A DNA stretch of 64,000 nucleotides from Anniella stebbinsi (lineage: Eukaryota; Chordata; Lepidosauria; Squamata; Anniellidae), in assembly GCA_029215795.1 (NCBI GenBank), contig JARDYH010000007.1, forward strand, positions 22,269,263 to 22,333,262, in the 5' to 3' direction. Numbering within the stretch: position 1 is the first letter of the stretch; every line of letters begins with the position of its first letter. This document shows positions 10,004 through 21,527 of the stretch, one piece after another. The position numbers and the translations under genes are program-made. Under the pieces are notes generated by a model. That model was not told the origin of the DNA and did no database searches. It worked only from the letters and a program-made list of their open reading frames with translations.

Positions 10004-10855
10004 ACCTGAACCAATTTTTGGTATGGGAACTTTAAATAAATATTTGCATATTCAGTTCTACTAGAAAGAAAGAAAAAAATCAGACAGTATTCAGCATTAA
10101 CCAAAAGGTTGGATAGATGATCTTCAGAGTTGATTCCAGTCTTTCTGTTCTTTGAATCTGTGATAAGGCTTGAATCATGCTTTTCCATTTCTCATTGCCT
10201 AGTAAGGTTCAAAAGTTATTAAGCAATCTTTTCCAACTTTATCTGGAGATGCTGACATCAAATGTAATATAGGTTCGCTATCACGAGCATATAATGCTGG
10301 TCTATGAAACAGTTTCCTTTTAGCTTCTTACTGCTAGCGGAGAATACACTGATCCCACCCCCACTAACGGTCACACTGGAAAATCCAATTTCCTGCACCA
10401 AAGGATAGATATTGATAGATGCAATTCCACTTGATAGATCCATAAAAACCTGGCTCACTTATAAATAAGATACTATACAGAGCAATATATTCTTCAGATT
10501 GAGCACAAAACCACAGTTACAGAAGTTGAGAAAAAGGGACTGAGTTACATAAGACACATTGTAATCTAATCGCCTACACGCAAGTGCAGTTTATTACAGA
10601 AATACTTTCTCAGGGTTGAATGACAATATGGTTCATAAGTGTTCTGTGTGCAGAATAAGGGTAGTTTCTAACATTGCTTTCTGAAATCAGATACAGAGAG
10701 CCAGGAACAAAATACACGTGCCTTAAAATCACAACCGTTTTGAATAGCTCATGGGAATGGGACAAATCACTGCTTTTCTTGACAAAAATACAAAGCAGAA
10801 GGGGCCCAATCCTTTCCCTGTTGTTCTTTCTGTGTACACATATACAGTTTAGCCT
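10004..10855. other. Intergenic, no gene seen
   Basis: AT-rich sequence with only short frames and no repeat I recognise. Confidence 0.4.
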
Positions 10856-10859
10856 ATAT

Positions 10860-10975
10860 ACACCAGTTTGTGGGGAACATGGGTGGGAGAGTGCCCTAGC
10901 CACTGTGTGAATGGAGTGCTGGGCCAGATGGACCCTTAGTCTGATCCTGCATGGCTCTTCTTATGTTCTTACTAG
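10860..10975 (-). repeat. CR1-like interspersed repeat fragment
   Basis: Read on the minus strand it has the order AACATAAGAAGAGCCATGC, GATCAGACTAAGGGTCCATC and CCAGCACTCCATTCACACAG seen in a widespread reptilian repeat that I associate with CR1 3' sequences. Relatives are at 57697-58075, 59835-59905 and 62578-63130. Confidence 0.65.
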
Positions 10976-11189
10976 CTTATGGCATTAAAAGGGAGCATCA
11001 ATTTAAAAGTGCATGGGCTCTTCACGACTGACATGAGACACATCTTGTGTTTGGACTTGAATGTCTGAACCCTACTGAAAAATGGCCCTAAGTGGCCCTA
11101 AGTTTTGCCTTACTTGTAATCTGCCCAGATAACATTTGTTATTGGGAGTATATTCTTATTGTTGGTGTTGTAGAAGCAATAATCATAAT

Positions 11190-11345
11190 CATAATCATAA
11201 TTTTATTTATTTATTACCTGCCTCTCCCTCTGGATTGAGGCAGGGAACAACTTTGAATACAAAAAAACAACTATAAAATACACAAAACTGATTAAAAACA
11301 TATAACACGAATACATTGCTAAAATAACAGTCAGACATCTTAAAA
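11190..11345 (-). repeat. L2/CR1-clade LINE 3' tail
   Basis: Reverse complement of the usual tail, with CCTCAATCCAGAGGGAGAGG before AATAAATAAAT. Only the untranslated end is present. Confidence 0.7.
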
Positions 11346-11429
11346 TTTAACTTTATTGTAAATAAATAAATAAAAGAGTAGAAGTCTCCAAGTATGAAGA
11401 GCTATGCTCTTATGTTGTGGTGTGCATAA

Positions 11430-11430
11430 A

Positions 11431-11471
<41 letters not shown>

Positions 11472-11475
11472 GATA
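11430..11475 (+). repeat. (GATA)n microsatellite
   Basis: About eleven GATA units. Confidence 0.95.
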
Positions 11476-12495
11476 GTAATGGCATCAAAAGAGCCCTAGA
11501 CAAGAGCCCTAGACAGACTTCCAGAACTAGGGAAAGATCATGTGAATGAAAATAAATTAGGCAGGAGTTTGGTGCCTCTGGCCCTCATGCATGCACACTC
11601 ATGGCATATACTCACAAGTCTCTCCTACATGTGGGTCTCTTTCTCACACACATAGAGATTCACAAGATGTTCATACAACACAACTACACACATTGGGCAA
11701 ACACTTCCCCAAAGCAATTCTCTCTGGCTCCAACTCCATACTTACTACTGGTAGCTGCGATGGGATGGAGTGATGATGGGATGGGGAAAGGGAAAGGGGT
11801 TAGGTGGTGATGGGTGGTGCAGAGCCTGCCAAATTCCATCACGCCAGTTCTCTCTTGCCACTTCTGTATGTCTTGGGGGATAGTGCAGCCTCCAAATAAA
11901 ACCTCTCGGTAGAGCTTGGAACTGTGGCTCTACATCTTCCTACCTCCTCAACCACAGTCCTTGCCTCTGTGCCAATCCTGGCTTAGTGCTTAGGAAAGCA
12001 GCACTTGAGCAGAAGAAAAGGAGTGAAGCTGAGTTGCCCTTGCCACTCCAATCCACCAAGGTTTGAGCACTCCACTGTTCGTGTTTTAGCTGAGCACATG
12101 GGTGAGACCCAGATCAAAATCTAGCAATGTGGTTTGCTTGAGTGGAAGGAGGGTGTAAATATACTGTCTTCCCCAGAACATGTGACCTCATCCCAAAAAA
12201 GCTGTAGGACTCTATGGCTCAATTCGGAGGACACAATAGTCAGTGGTGGGTTGACTAACCCTAACCCACATGCTAACCCTAGGGGGCACTCCCCACACAA
12301 CATGGTAATAAATAATCAACTGTGGTGTGGATGAAGATCAGCGCTGAGTTGACTATATATTTGACACAATAGTCAAAACAACTGACGATTGTTTTCCCCA
12401 CACCAGTTGTTTATGGTGTCATCCAAATTGAGCCTATGTCTCATATGGGCATTGGGGTAGTGGTTATCGGCTTGGGGTCAGGTTATTTGAAGGAA
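11476..12495. other. Intergenic, no gene seen
   Basis: Contains CTAACCCTAACCC-like and ACACACAT-rich bits but no supported gene or element boundary. Confidence 0.4.
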
Positions 12496-12499
12496 CTCC

Positions 12500-12925
12500 T
12501 CCTCCCATATGTGCCTGCCTGGACCCTAAGATTATCTTCAGGGGTCCTTCTCCGTGAGGCCCTGCTAAAGAAGTGAGGCAGGTGGCTACTAGGAGGAGGG
12601 CCTTCTCTGCTGTGGCACCCTGGCTGTAGAATGAGCTCCCTAGAGAGGTTCACCTGGCACCTATATGATACTCCTTTTGACACCAGGTGAAGACCTTCTT
12701 ATTCTCACAATATTTTAACAGTTTATTATCATAGTCTTTTAACTCTGCTGTTTAAATCTGTATTCTAAATTTGTATTTTAAATCTGGTTGGGTTTTTATA
12801 TTACATTTTTATATCGTGTTTTTATACAGTTTTGTTGTTGGTTTTAACTTTTGTGACCTGCCCAGAGAGCTTCATCTATTGGGCAGTATATGAATGTAAT
12901 AAATAAAGAAATAAATAAATAGGGC
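12500..12925 (+). repeat. L2/CR1-clade LINE 3' end
   Basis: A decayed ORF2 C-terminal stretch (GAGGGCCTTCTCTGCTGTGG, then CACCAGGTGAAGACCTTC) is followed by the tail CCCAGAGAGCTTC-ATTGGGCAGTAT and an AATAAATAA run. Related to 53860-54450. Confidence 0.75.
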
Positions 12926-13443
12926 CTGCATGATGCTCTCTGCTGTTAGGATCACTACCACCCTGACGGAACTGTATATGTCTTCCTCTCATACTGCTAG
13001 CTTGGGAGGAAGGAGAAGTTAGAAGAAGTGGCTATTTGAACCTTCACTTTTCTCTGCAAAGGTAAGTCTTCTCTACCATTGATAACTCCTTTCCTACCAT
13101 GCCCAGCTCTACATTTGCTACAGTGAGTGCCTGCACATGGATGCTTGAGGTGAGCAACTTGAAGGCCCATCAAGCAATGGTGGCTCCAGGTTTATGGAGG
13201 TAATTTGGCAAGGTGGACCCATTTCCTTCCTGCCGCTATCTGTCACTGCTGCCCATTCACTTGATCTCTTTCCATCTGGTCCCACACCACTGCCCAAGAG
13301 AAGGCAAGGTGGCCTTTCTTAGAGGGGACTAATGAACAGGACTCAACAGTAAGAAGAAGTAGCAGGGCCAGAGAGTGCCAGGGCTCAACGCTGCCACCTT
13401 TGTTGGGGCAAGTGCTTTGACAGCTGCTCAAGTATCTCAATCC

Positions 13444-14100
13444 CTGAATCTAGTTCCACTTCCTAGAGTTGGAAGACTGGTAACTTTGAGGCTCAACTCC
13501 TGCAATGTGCTGTACATAGGGCTACCTTTGTACCTAGTCCGGAAACTTCAACTCATTCAAAATACGGCAGCCAGGTTGGTCACCGGTTCACCTAGGGGGG
13601 ACCATATTACACCAACTTTAAAAACACTCCACTGGCTGCCAATTAGTTTCCGGGCGAAGTACAAAGCGTTGGATATTACCTTTGAAGCCCTACATAGTTT
13701 GGGTCCAGGTTACCTGCGTGATCACCTTCTCCTGACAATCCACCCCACACACTCAGGTCCTCTGGGGAGAATTTACTCCAGTCAGCCAAAACCAGGCTGA
13801 CAACCATTACCCAGAGGACCTTCTCTTCTGCTGCTCCCAGACTGTGGAATGGCCTGCCGGAAGAGATTCGTCAACTTAACAATTTTTTGACTTTAAGAAA
13901 GCCATGAAGACTGATCTCTTCTGGCAGGCCTACCTAGCTGAATTTTAAGAGTTTTATTGTTATTTTAATAATGCATTAGTTTTATATGTTTTTAATTATT
14001 TTTATGTATTTGTATTTGATGTTGTTCCCCGGCTTGATCCAGAGGGAGAGGCATGTAATAAATAAATAATAGTAATTGTTATTATTATTATTATTATTAA
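13444..14100 (+). pseudogene. L2-type LINE ORF2 C-terminus and 3' UTR (truncated)
   Basis: Translation of 13480-13800 gives the conserved L2/CR1 C-terminal pattern: LQLIQNTAARLVTG, LKTLHWLPISFRAKYKALD, and LHSLGPGYLRDHLL. A frameshift follows, then PEDLLFCCSQTVEWPAGR-like sequence in another frame, and an untranslated end with CCCGGCTTGATCCAGAGGGAGAGG and (ATTATT)n. 5'-truncated and non-functional, as is usual for these elements. Confidence 0.8.
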
Positions 14101-14990
14101 GTTTGATGGAAGGTGGAGAGATGGAGAATTCATTTTCTTTTCCCAGCTCATTCCTCAACCACATTTACCCAGTCCCCTGCATCCTGGAAGAAGCAAAACA
14201 GTCTATGACACTTTTTCTGTGCTCACCCATAGGTCATTTGCAGGTGACAGTTTCAGTAATGTGCAAATATAGTTCATTTCAATCAATCCATTAAGAGATC
14301 CTCTATTAATTACCTAAAAATAAAACTTGAAGAGGCAGAGAGTCCTGCTTAGATTCAAAGTATAAATATTTGCTCCTGTGAATGGTTGAACTATAAATAC
14401 ATTGGGGTATTTCACAGATCTTGGTACAGCGGACATGAAAATGTATGTTCGTTATTTAAAGGAGGAAATGGAGCGAATATCTAACATTTCAGACACAGTT
14501 TTTTCATGCACCATAATGTTATTCTTCCAATTAATTTCCGGGGGTGGGAATTAATTGATTCTTGTTTCAATGCCCCTGTGAATTCTCATTATCATAGAAT
14601 TGGTGACAGCAGACCACAAAGCTTCCTTTAGAAAGACTTCAACCTAATAAGCAAAGCATGTGGTTGGTATAATTTTGTATTGAAATGCAGGTTTATTTGT
14701 TTCTGAGATCACAATATTAGGAATAAAATGAAGTGTGGCAGTTTCTGCTTTTCCTAACTTGTCACTTATCTCTCTCTTTGTGTGTGTATGTGTGTGTGTG
14801 TGTGTGTGTGTGCTTTTGTAATTTATGATTGTTCACTTCTTTGAATCGTCGGGAAAAGTGGAGTATACACTTGTTAAATACGTAATAAATTATCATTTCT
14901 GTTCTGGAAACTGGTGCAGTTGATTTTGGACAGAGTGCCAGACCCAGCTCTTGTGAAGTTGAAAGTAAGGTAAAGCAAAGGCAGAGGGAA
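14101..14990. other. Intergenic, no gene seen
   Basis: Includes a (TG)n run at 14779-14812. No protein or repeat signature recognised. Confidence 0.4.
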
Positions 14991-14999
14991 AGGCAGGGA

Positions 15000-15183
15000 A
15001 ACCTGTCTTGAAAGACCTACACCGGTTGCCAATTGTTCTCTGTTTTCAATTCAATGCCTTGGCTTTAATTTTGAAAAGCCTAAATAGTTTAGGACCTGGC
15101 TGTCCAAGGGACCACCTCTCTCATTATGAACCTGGTCAGTTATTAAAATTTGCAGGAGAGGTCCTCATGAGGATGTCATTACC
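15000..15183 (+). repeat. L2/CR1-clade LINE fragment
   Basis: Translation gives LKDLHRLPIVLCFQFNALA and LNSLGPGCPRDHLSHYEP, the same ORF2 C-terminal block as at 13600-13720, cut off by the MITE pair that follows. Confidence 0.7.
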
Positions 15184-15184
15184 T

Positions 15185-15499
15185 AGGCTGACCATCTGAA
15201 AAGGAGGACAGGGCTCCTGTAACTTTAACAGTCGTAGAGAAAAGGGAATTTCAGCCAGTGTCATTTGTATGCAATTAGTTCCTGGTGAAATTCCCTCTTC
15301 ATCACACCAGTTAAAGTTGCAGGGGCCCTGCCTTCTTTTGTATATGGTCACTCTAGTATAGTGCCTGCACCTTTAACTGTTGTGATGAAGAGGGAATTTC
15401 ACCAGGAACTAATTGCATACAAATGACACTGGCTGAAATTCCCTTTTCTCTACAACTAGTTACAGGAGCCCTGACCTGGATTTTATCTGGTCAGCCTAG
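15185..15499. repeat. Inverted pair of a roughly 170-bp MITE-like repeat
   Basis: Copy one (15185-15356) and copy two (15357-15499, inverted) share ACAAATGACACTGGCTGAAA / complement and TTCACCAGGAACTAATTGCA / complement, so the whole can fold into one long hairpin. Single copies lie in the B-C intron of both giant hATs. Confidence 0.75.
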
Positions 15500-16925
15500 T
15501 ATACAAGGAATTCTCCTCCCCCTTTCCCCCCCCTTTTTTAAAAATCTTAGTCTCTCCCAGCTGCCATGGGAATCTCAATGGTGGTTCCTCTTTCCAAGGT
15601 CACAACAGTTAGGTCTGAAAAGGTCAGGGATGGTGAAAAGGAGACATTCCAGTAAGCAGGGAAATGTGGGGTATGGGGAAGAGGCCTAAATTCACATGTT
15701 GCAGGAGCCTCTCTGGACTAGATCTACATTACTGCTTTATAACAGTATTGAAATGCACTGATAACTGTTGGGGCACATGACACATTCCATATACCACTTT
15801 CATAGTGTCATTTCCTGCTTTTTATTCCGCATTATACAAAATACTACAACGTTTCATTGTGTATCCTTCAAGATATAAATGTGCAAGAAGGATATAGTGT
15901 TGCCATGGTGGGATCATAATGATTAGACACAAGGCATCAATCTGGCCTCTGTCCCTCATCCCTGCCCACTGGAAAGTAGCAAAATGAGAACATGCTGAAA
16001 GGTCCACCTAGCTGAAATAAACTGGAGGGCCAGGAGTCTCCATCTTCTTCCCACCGTATTTGATTCATGCAAGCAGAACTTTGGATACACAGAGCATCTG
16101 TCTATCACTTAGGGCACATTCCTATGCATGTTTAGACAGAAAAATTCTGCTAACTCCCAGCAATTCCCAGCCAGCATGGCTGGAAAATGCTGGCAGAAGT
16201 AGGATTTTGTAGGATACTTACTGTTGTTTGTTCTTTACTGTTCTTCCCTCCCACACCTTATTATTATTATTCTTATTCTTATTATTCTTATTCTTATTAT
16301 ATTGTTTTAAATTGCTGTGCACAAACTTTGTGTCTTTTTAGGGGGGGCATAAATGACAATAATAAATAAATAAATAAAAATACAGTGCACATGTTAAGCA
16401 TATCCCTCTCATAGGAGAGAATGAGAACCCCCTCCATGGGTTTGGCTCCGTGCTCACAGCTGGAACCACTGGATTGCAGCCAATTTGTATAACGGGTTTT
16501 CATGAGGCATCAGCTCTTTTCATTCAGCTCATTAGTTCTTGATATTATTTGGTACTTATGGAAGATGAATAAATCAATCACACTGTTGCTTCCAAACAGT
16601 GTAGCTGCACTTTTTGCAAAAGATGCATCAATAGATCAAAAAATGTTTAGTGAAGTATATACATGAAGCTGGTATTTAGAGTCTCAGTGCAGACAGTAAT
16701 TAGTGTACCGCTTGTCATTTGCAGTGCGCTGTGAAATATTATGGCATATTGTGACTTTATTTTATGGAATCTGTTACGTACCTGTCACTTTCATTCAACT
16801 AGAAAGCATTCCTGATGACAATTCACATAGTATCATAAAGTCAGTCAGTCATATTTATTATGCAGGAATCGTATGTCTCAATGCTGAAAGTCAATTGGAA
16901 AAGATAAGAGGAGGGACTTTGCCCA
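15500..16925. other. Intergenic, no gene seen
   Basis: Holds a (TTATTC)n-like run at 16258-16305 and an AATAAATAAATAAAAA run near 16360, possibly a decayed retroposon tail. No supported gene. Confidence 0.4.
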
Positions 16926-16929
16926 GTTC

Positions 16930-19130
16930 AGGAGGATTAAACTAAACCTCAAGGAAGCAGAAAGATGTAGAAGAAAGTATCTGCCTTTCTACATCCCGCT
17001 CCCATCAGACATCAGCGTCCTTTCCTAGTCTCTTGGGCTTGGGAAACAGAAAAACAAAAGTTGCTCATATCACAAGACAGGCACTGTTGTGCAGAAAGCA
17101 AGGGAAAAGGTATGGAAGCTAGCAAGGTATAAGACTTTAGACTAATGTCATAGAAGCAAAAGACGAGGAATGGCTAGAGCAGGATCTACACCTAGGAGTG
17201 GTTGTCAGGACTATCCTAAACAGAAGGGAGTATGGGGATAAAAGGTATTCAAGAATCAGATAAAACCTATGAAACAATGCAAAAAACAATGCCCTTTGTG
17301 GCACCTCTGAGGTTTTTGCAACCGACAAAATAGGCGATGTAAGCCCGACTCCCGTCCCCGAAGAAAGCGTTTGTGCGGTCGCCGGCTCATTATCAGTTAC
17401 ATTATCAACTCTTGATGTACTCTTGTGCCCTGCAGTTGCAGTGCCTGTGGTAACAACCAGGGTAGTGGGTGTGTTTACCCCGCCTGCACCGTCTGTGCTC
17501 CTGCCCCAGCTACGCCTGTTCCTGGCATTGGAGGCCAATTCATCCCCGTGAGCCATGGGAACCCTCCCCATGGGGACATAAGACCCAATTGCTGTGGAGG
17601 ATACTGCCTGTTGACACTAAGCACCACCCCTGGCCCCGCGGGAGTACCTTGCACTGGGTGGCTCTGCTGGCGCTTGCTTAATTTGTTCTCCACTTTGGGT
17701 CGCCTCAGGGTTTTCTGGTGTCTGCACGATCGAATCGCATCGCTCGACTTCCAAGGGTTGACGCTGCTCCTGGTCCTTACTGGATGCCTCTTCCATTGCA
17801 TCTAACCTATTGGAAGGAGACTGTAACAGTTCAACCTATGCCTGTTTTCTAGTCTGGTGAGACAACCCCCTGCCCTGTGGCTGTGGTGCAGGCACCAATG
17901 TTGGGTTCGTTCCTCTTCCCCTCTCCATGTCTTGTATTCTGGACAGGAGATTTGCTATATTGATGTCCATTTCTTCATCCAAAGAATCATCTCTACTCCT
18001 GCTTCGTTTTGCCTGAGTGCGACTAGCTTTACCCTTTCCTTTTGGACCCCCTATTCCTTTCTTGGGAGGCATCTTACTTTACTAATGAAATTCCCTGTAC
18101 GCCTTTGTCTGGAACTTTGAATAATAATAAATTGCAAAACCCTGTGGATTTCCCTATTACAAGTATTAATTGCCAGGCGTACTTGACCAGTGAGCACTAA
18201 AACCTGGCTCACCCAGCAAAACTGCGATTGATCTTTATCAAACTCTTGTAATTATACGCTCTGAAGTACAAATGATGCCAATACCCCTGGCCCTTGGCTG
18301 CCCTGATTACAGACCTAGCCATGTGGGCCAGGCCTCCCTTGGCCCCACCTTCGTGACAACGCTTAATCACAGTTTGTATTTATTTATGTATCTAATTTCT
18401 TTATTTTGTTTACGTTTTTTAACAAATTATTATTAGTAGTAAATCTATTGTACCGCTGTTGCCCTCTCCCAGGGCCCTACCAAACTGAATTGCCTGGGTT
18501 CCTACTGCCTCCTGGCTGCCTGGCCCACTATTCACAAAAACAGGCCAACCAACCCCTGAGCAAGGCCAAAGTCTATATCACACACAAGGAATCTGCAACG
18601 CCATGCCCCCCTTCGGCTGTGTTCCCACCAAACCAATGAACTACCCAGGCCGAGGTAGTTCCCGCTGCTGCTAGCCACCCGCTGTGCACCTAGCCGCCGA
18701 GCAGCCACTCGACTAAGTGGCTGAAAACCCAAAACCCCTACAAACTAGGTAGCGGTTGCACCACTCTGCGCCCTGAAGGGGGGAACCCGCCGCGGCGCCC
18801 TCCCTTAACCGGCTAAAAGCCTCAAACTACTAGCCCAAATATAGGCAGAAAAAGTCCTCGGCACGCCGCGGCTCCTCTCCTCTCTGCTCCTCCCTCCCAA
18901 ACACGCTGGGAAGCAGCGTGTGCCTCACTCTGTCTCTTCCAGCTGCGCAGGAATGAAGAGGCAGCTGGGAGGAGGGAGGTCCCTTAGGCTTGAATCTCCT
19001 AGCCGCGTGGTGCCTAAACTGCAGTCAATGAAAGCTGCCACCTTTTCTCTTCTTCTCCCCCCACCCGCAAATGCCTCCCCATGCCCAGGCTGTGCCGGGC
19101 ATGGCAGAAAGGCCGTTCTATATATCCAAA
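16930..19130 (-). mobile_element. Retroelement fragment with leader and gag-like ORF
   Basis: Read on the minus strand, a GC- and CpG-rich leader (about 19100 to 18400) is followed by a start codon at 18072 and a basic, low-complexity protein (next entry). This order fits the 5' part of an LTR- or tyrosine-recombinase-type retrotransposon. I found no reverse transcriptase, no paired LTRs and no target duplication, so the boundaries are approximate and the class unresolved. Confidence 0.45.
17137..18072 (-). pseudogene. Gag-like protein, broken into frames
   Basis: The first frame (18072-17836, 78 aa) starts MPPKKGIGGPKGKGKASR, is Lys/Arg-rich at the N-terminus, then has an acidic/coiled segment LDEEMDINIANLLSRIQDME. 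After the stop, similar low-complexity sequence continues in shifted frames at 17801-17475 and 17571-17137. The style (basic N-terminus, QPQGRG linkers, no zinc knuckle visible) resembles gag proteins of retrotransposons. No catalytic domain is present. I am unsure of the family; it could be an ORF1 of another retroelement. Confidence 0.4.
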
Positions 19131-19780
19131 CCCTAGAAGTCATTGTTATAAATATTACTGAAGTGAAATAGATTTTCTTTTCCCCCAGAAGAGGCTCTGC
19201 AGTATTTTATGCCACTTTAAAGAAATGTGTGCTGTAGATTAATTTGATGCGTCTTAACAACATACACAGGATTTGAATTACCTGATATTATACTACAATT
19301 GGAGCTTCTGGACCATCTTAGAGCTGTTACAAGATGGTTATTTCCTCCGTAAATGTAATGTAGGCATAATCAACATATCTTCAACAATCATGTTTGTGTT
19401 GCAATGGTGGTAGAGACTCTGAACATGAAATATTGTTTATTCCTTGGAAATGAGATGCCGCTGGGGTTATGACTTGAACAAAAAACAGCTTTATGAAATC
19501 AAAATGTTTTTTTTAAAATCAATCTATAATTGTCACAGATCATCTGTTGGATCCAGATTTTTGCTGGATCAACCAAGCTGATCAAAATTGACTTCTCCAC
19601 CCATTCCTTCCCATGCCAGCCCCTCCAACCCCTTGAAAATGTTACACAGGGAGTCAGGAATGATCTGTTGTGTGTTGTGAAGGGAAGTTCCCCCCCAAAA
19701 TAAAAATTGGGTGGAGCTCTTCCTCTTTTAGAAGGATTCTTCCCCTTGTGGAAGGCTCATCCTGGATCCAACCTACCAGC
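19131..19780. other. Intergenic, no gene seen
   Basis: AT-rich, with no repeat or gene recognised. Confidence 0.4.
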
Positions 19781-19785
19781 GAGAG

Positions 19786-20003
19786 CCGGTGTGATGTAGT
19801 GGTTAGAGAGTTAGACTAGAACTCAGGGCATCTGGGTTCTAGACCCCATTCTGGCCTTGAAGCTCAATGGGTGAATTTGGGCCAGTCAGTGACTCTCAAC
19901 CTAATCTACCTCACAGGGTTGTTGTGAGAATAAAATTAAGAGGAGGAAGACCACATCAGCTGCCTTGGTTCCTTGCAAGAGGGAGAAAATGCAACAACAA
20001 CTT
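19786..20003 (+). mobile_element. Sauria SINE, near full length
   Basis: The head GAGCCGGTGTGATGTAGTGG contains a tRNA-type A box (GTAGTGGTTAGAG), with a B box at GGTTCTAGACC. The middle CAGTGACTCTCAACCTAATC and the 3' module CTCACAGGGTTGTTGTGAGA followed by GCTGCCTTGGTTCCTTGCAA are diagnostic of the Sauria SINE of squamates, whose 3' end mimics BovB. It ends in a short CAACAACAA tail. This is the best single taxonomic marker in the window. Confidence 0.88.
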
Positions 20004-20066
20004 GCTATTAATTTCAAAGAAGTATGTGTAATGCAATCCTCTCTGCTTTTTGGCCTTTAATCCTTC

Positions 20067-20920
20067 AAAATTACTAGGGGTATGCATTGGATCAGATCCG
20101 ATCTACAATCTGAAGCCAATCTGACGGAAATACAATAAAATTATACGATTATTATCCCAGCTTCTGGATCGTCCGATCTCATCCGAACCGGTCCGTAAGG
20201 ACCCGATCCGGTTCGGATAAAATTGAAGGAACGGACCTCCTCCTCCCCCTCGCGTTCCTTACCTGCCCAGGCCTTCTACTGCCATCCACTGCCCCCTTCT
20301 ATGGAGAAACAGGCTTTACGGCCTGCCTCTCAGTAGTGCACTGGACATCACCTGGCACACTACTGAGAACTAGGCTGTGAAGCCTGTTTCTCAGTAGAAG
20401 GGGGCAGTGGATGGCAGCGGACAGCCCTGGCAGGTAAGGAGCATGAGGGGGGAGGGGGGAGGCCCCCCACTTACCTGCCAGGGCAGCCGCTTCCCTCCAG
20501 TACTCAAATCTACTGAGAAACAGGCTTCACGGCTTGTCCCTCAGTAGTGCATCAGGTCACCTGGTGTGCTAATGAGGGACAGGCCACGAAGCTTGTTTCT
20601 CAGTAGATTTGAGCACTGGAGGGAAGCGTTTGCCCCAGCAGGCAAGGAGCGTGAGTGAGGGGGAAGGGACAGGGAAGGGGGAGTTAGGACCCCAGTCACC
20701 CACGCACCACCAAATCTTTCTTTTCCCCAATGCAAGTCTATGGGGAAAACACCAAAAATGGTGGCCGATCCAAAAATCGGACGTCCGATTTTTGGATCGG
20801 GATCGGGTCCGATCTGATCCGAGGGACCTCCGATTTTGTCCAAACCAATCCAGGACGTTGGAGGTTCCAATCCGGGTCCCGATCCGATCAAGGGGGTCCC
20901 TGCACATCCCTAAAAATTAC
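20067..20920. mobile_element. Non-autonomous hAT element with perfect 8-bp target duplication
   Basis: The element runs 20075-20912, from TAGGGGTATGCA to TGCACATCCCTA, and is flanked on both sides by AAAATTAC (20067-20074 and 20913-20920). Subterminal zones are rich in GATCCGATC-type motifs, as in the giant hAT. The interior holds two large imperfect hairpins (about 20268-20420 and 20495-20625), each with a CAGTAGTGCA-type loop side. No transposase is encoded. It is probably mobilised by the giant hAT transposase or a close relative. Confidence 0.88.
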
Positions 20921-21519
20921 CTTACAGAGATTTGGCTAATTCTTTTGGATCAAACTGCATCCTTCATACTACCTATTCACACCTGCCCACAACCCCTTCT
21001 GTTCAAAGGTCCCCTTTTACAGACTGTACGTGCATGCATAAGCTCTGTGTGTAAGCCACAATATACACATGGAGGCCTATACAGCCTGCCACCACAACTG
21101 CATTCCTCCCATCCATATATTGGGCGCAACCGATTGTGACTTCAAAGAGAAAAAAATGCAGTTAATAGAAATGGTCAAGTTTTCCATCTGATCTTCACCT
21201 ATGTACTTTCCCCCCACATTAGCTCTATTCAACAGTTGACTTTCACTTCCAGAACTCCCTTTCTGCCTCGGCACTTTCATTTAGCCCACAGAAACTAAAA
21301 GGATGGTCAAAATCCTGTATCTAGGATGAGGGTCCCCCTCAGCAAATAGTAGTCAATTCTGTACTACAAGCACAGCAATCCATTCTTGACAAATCTGTAA
21401 GTGGTACTAAGGATGGATGGTAATTCTAGCCCATGCAAGCATTCATTCATAAGTCTGTTCTATCAGATTTCTGCATCTATTGATGCATTTTTAAACTTAA
21501 AAATGCACAAAAATCACAG
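20921..21519. other. Intergenic, no gene seen
   Basis: No recognisable repeat or gene. Confidence 0.4.
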
Positions 21520-21527
21520 GTAAATAG

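Noticed and set aside
19786..19870. tRNA gene
   Set aside because: A and B boxes are present but the rest does not form a cloverleaf and continues into the Sauria SINE body.
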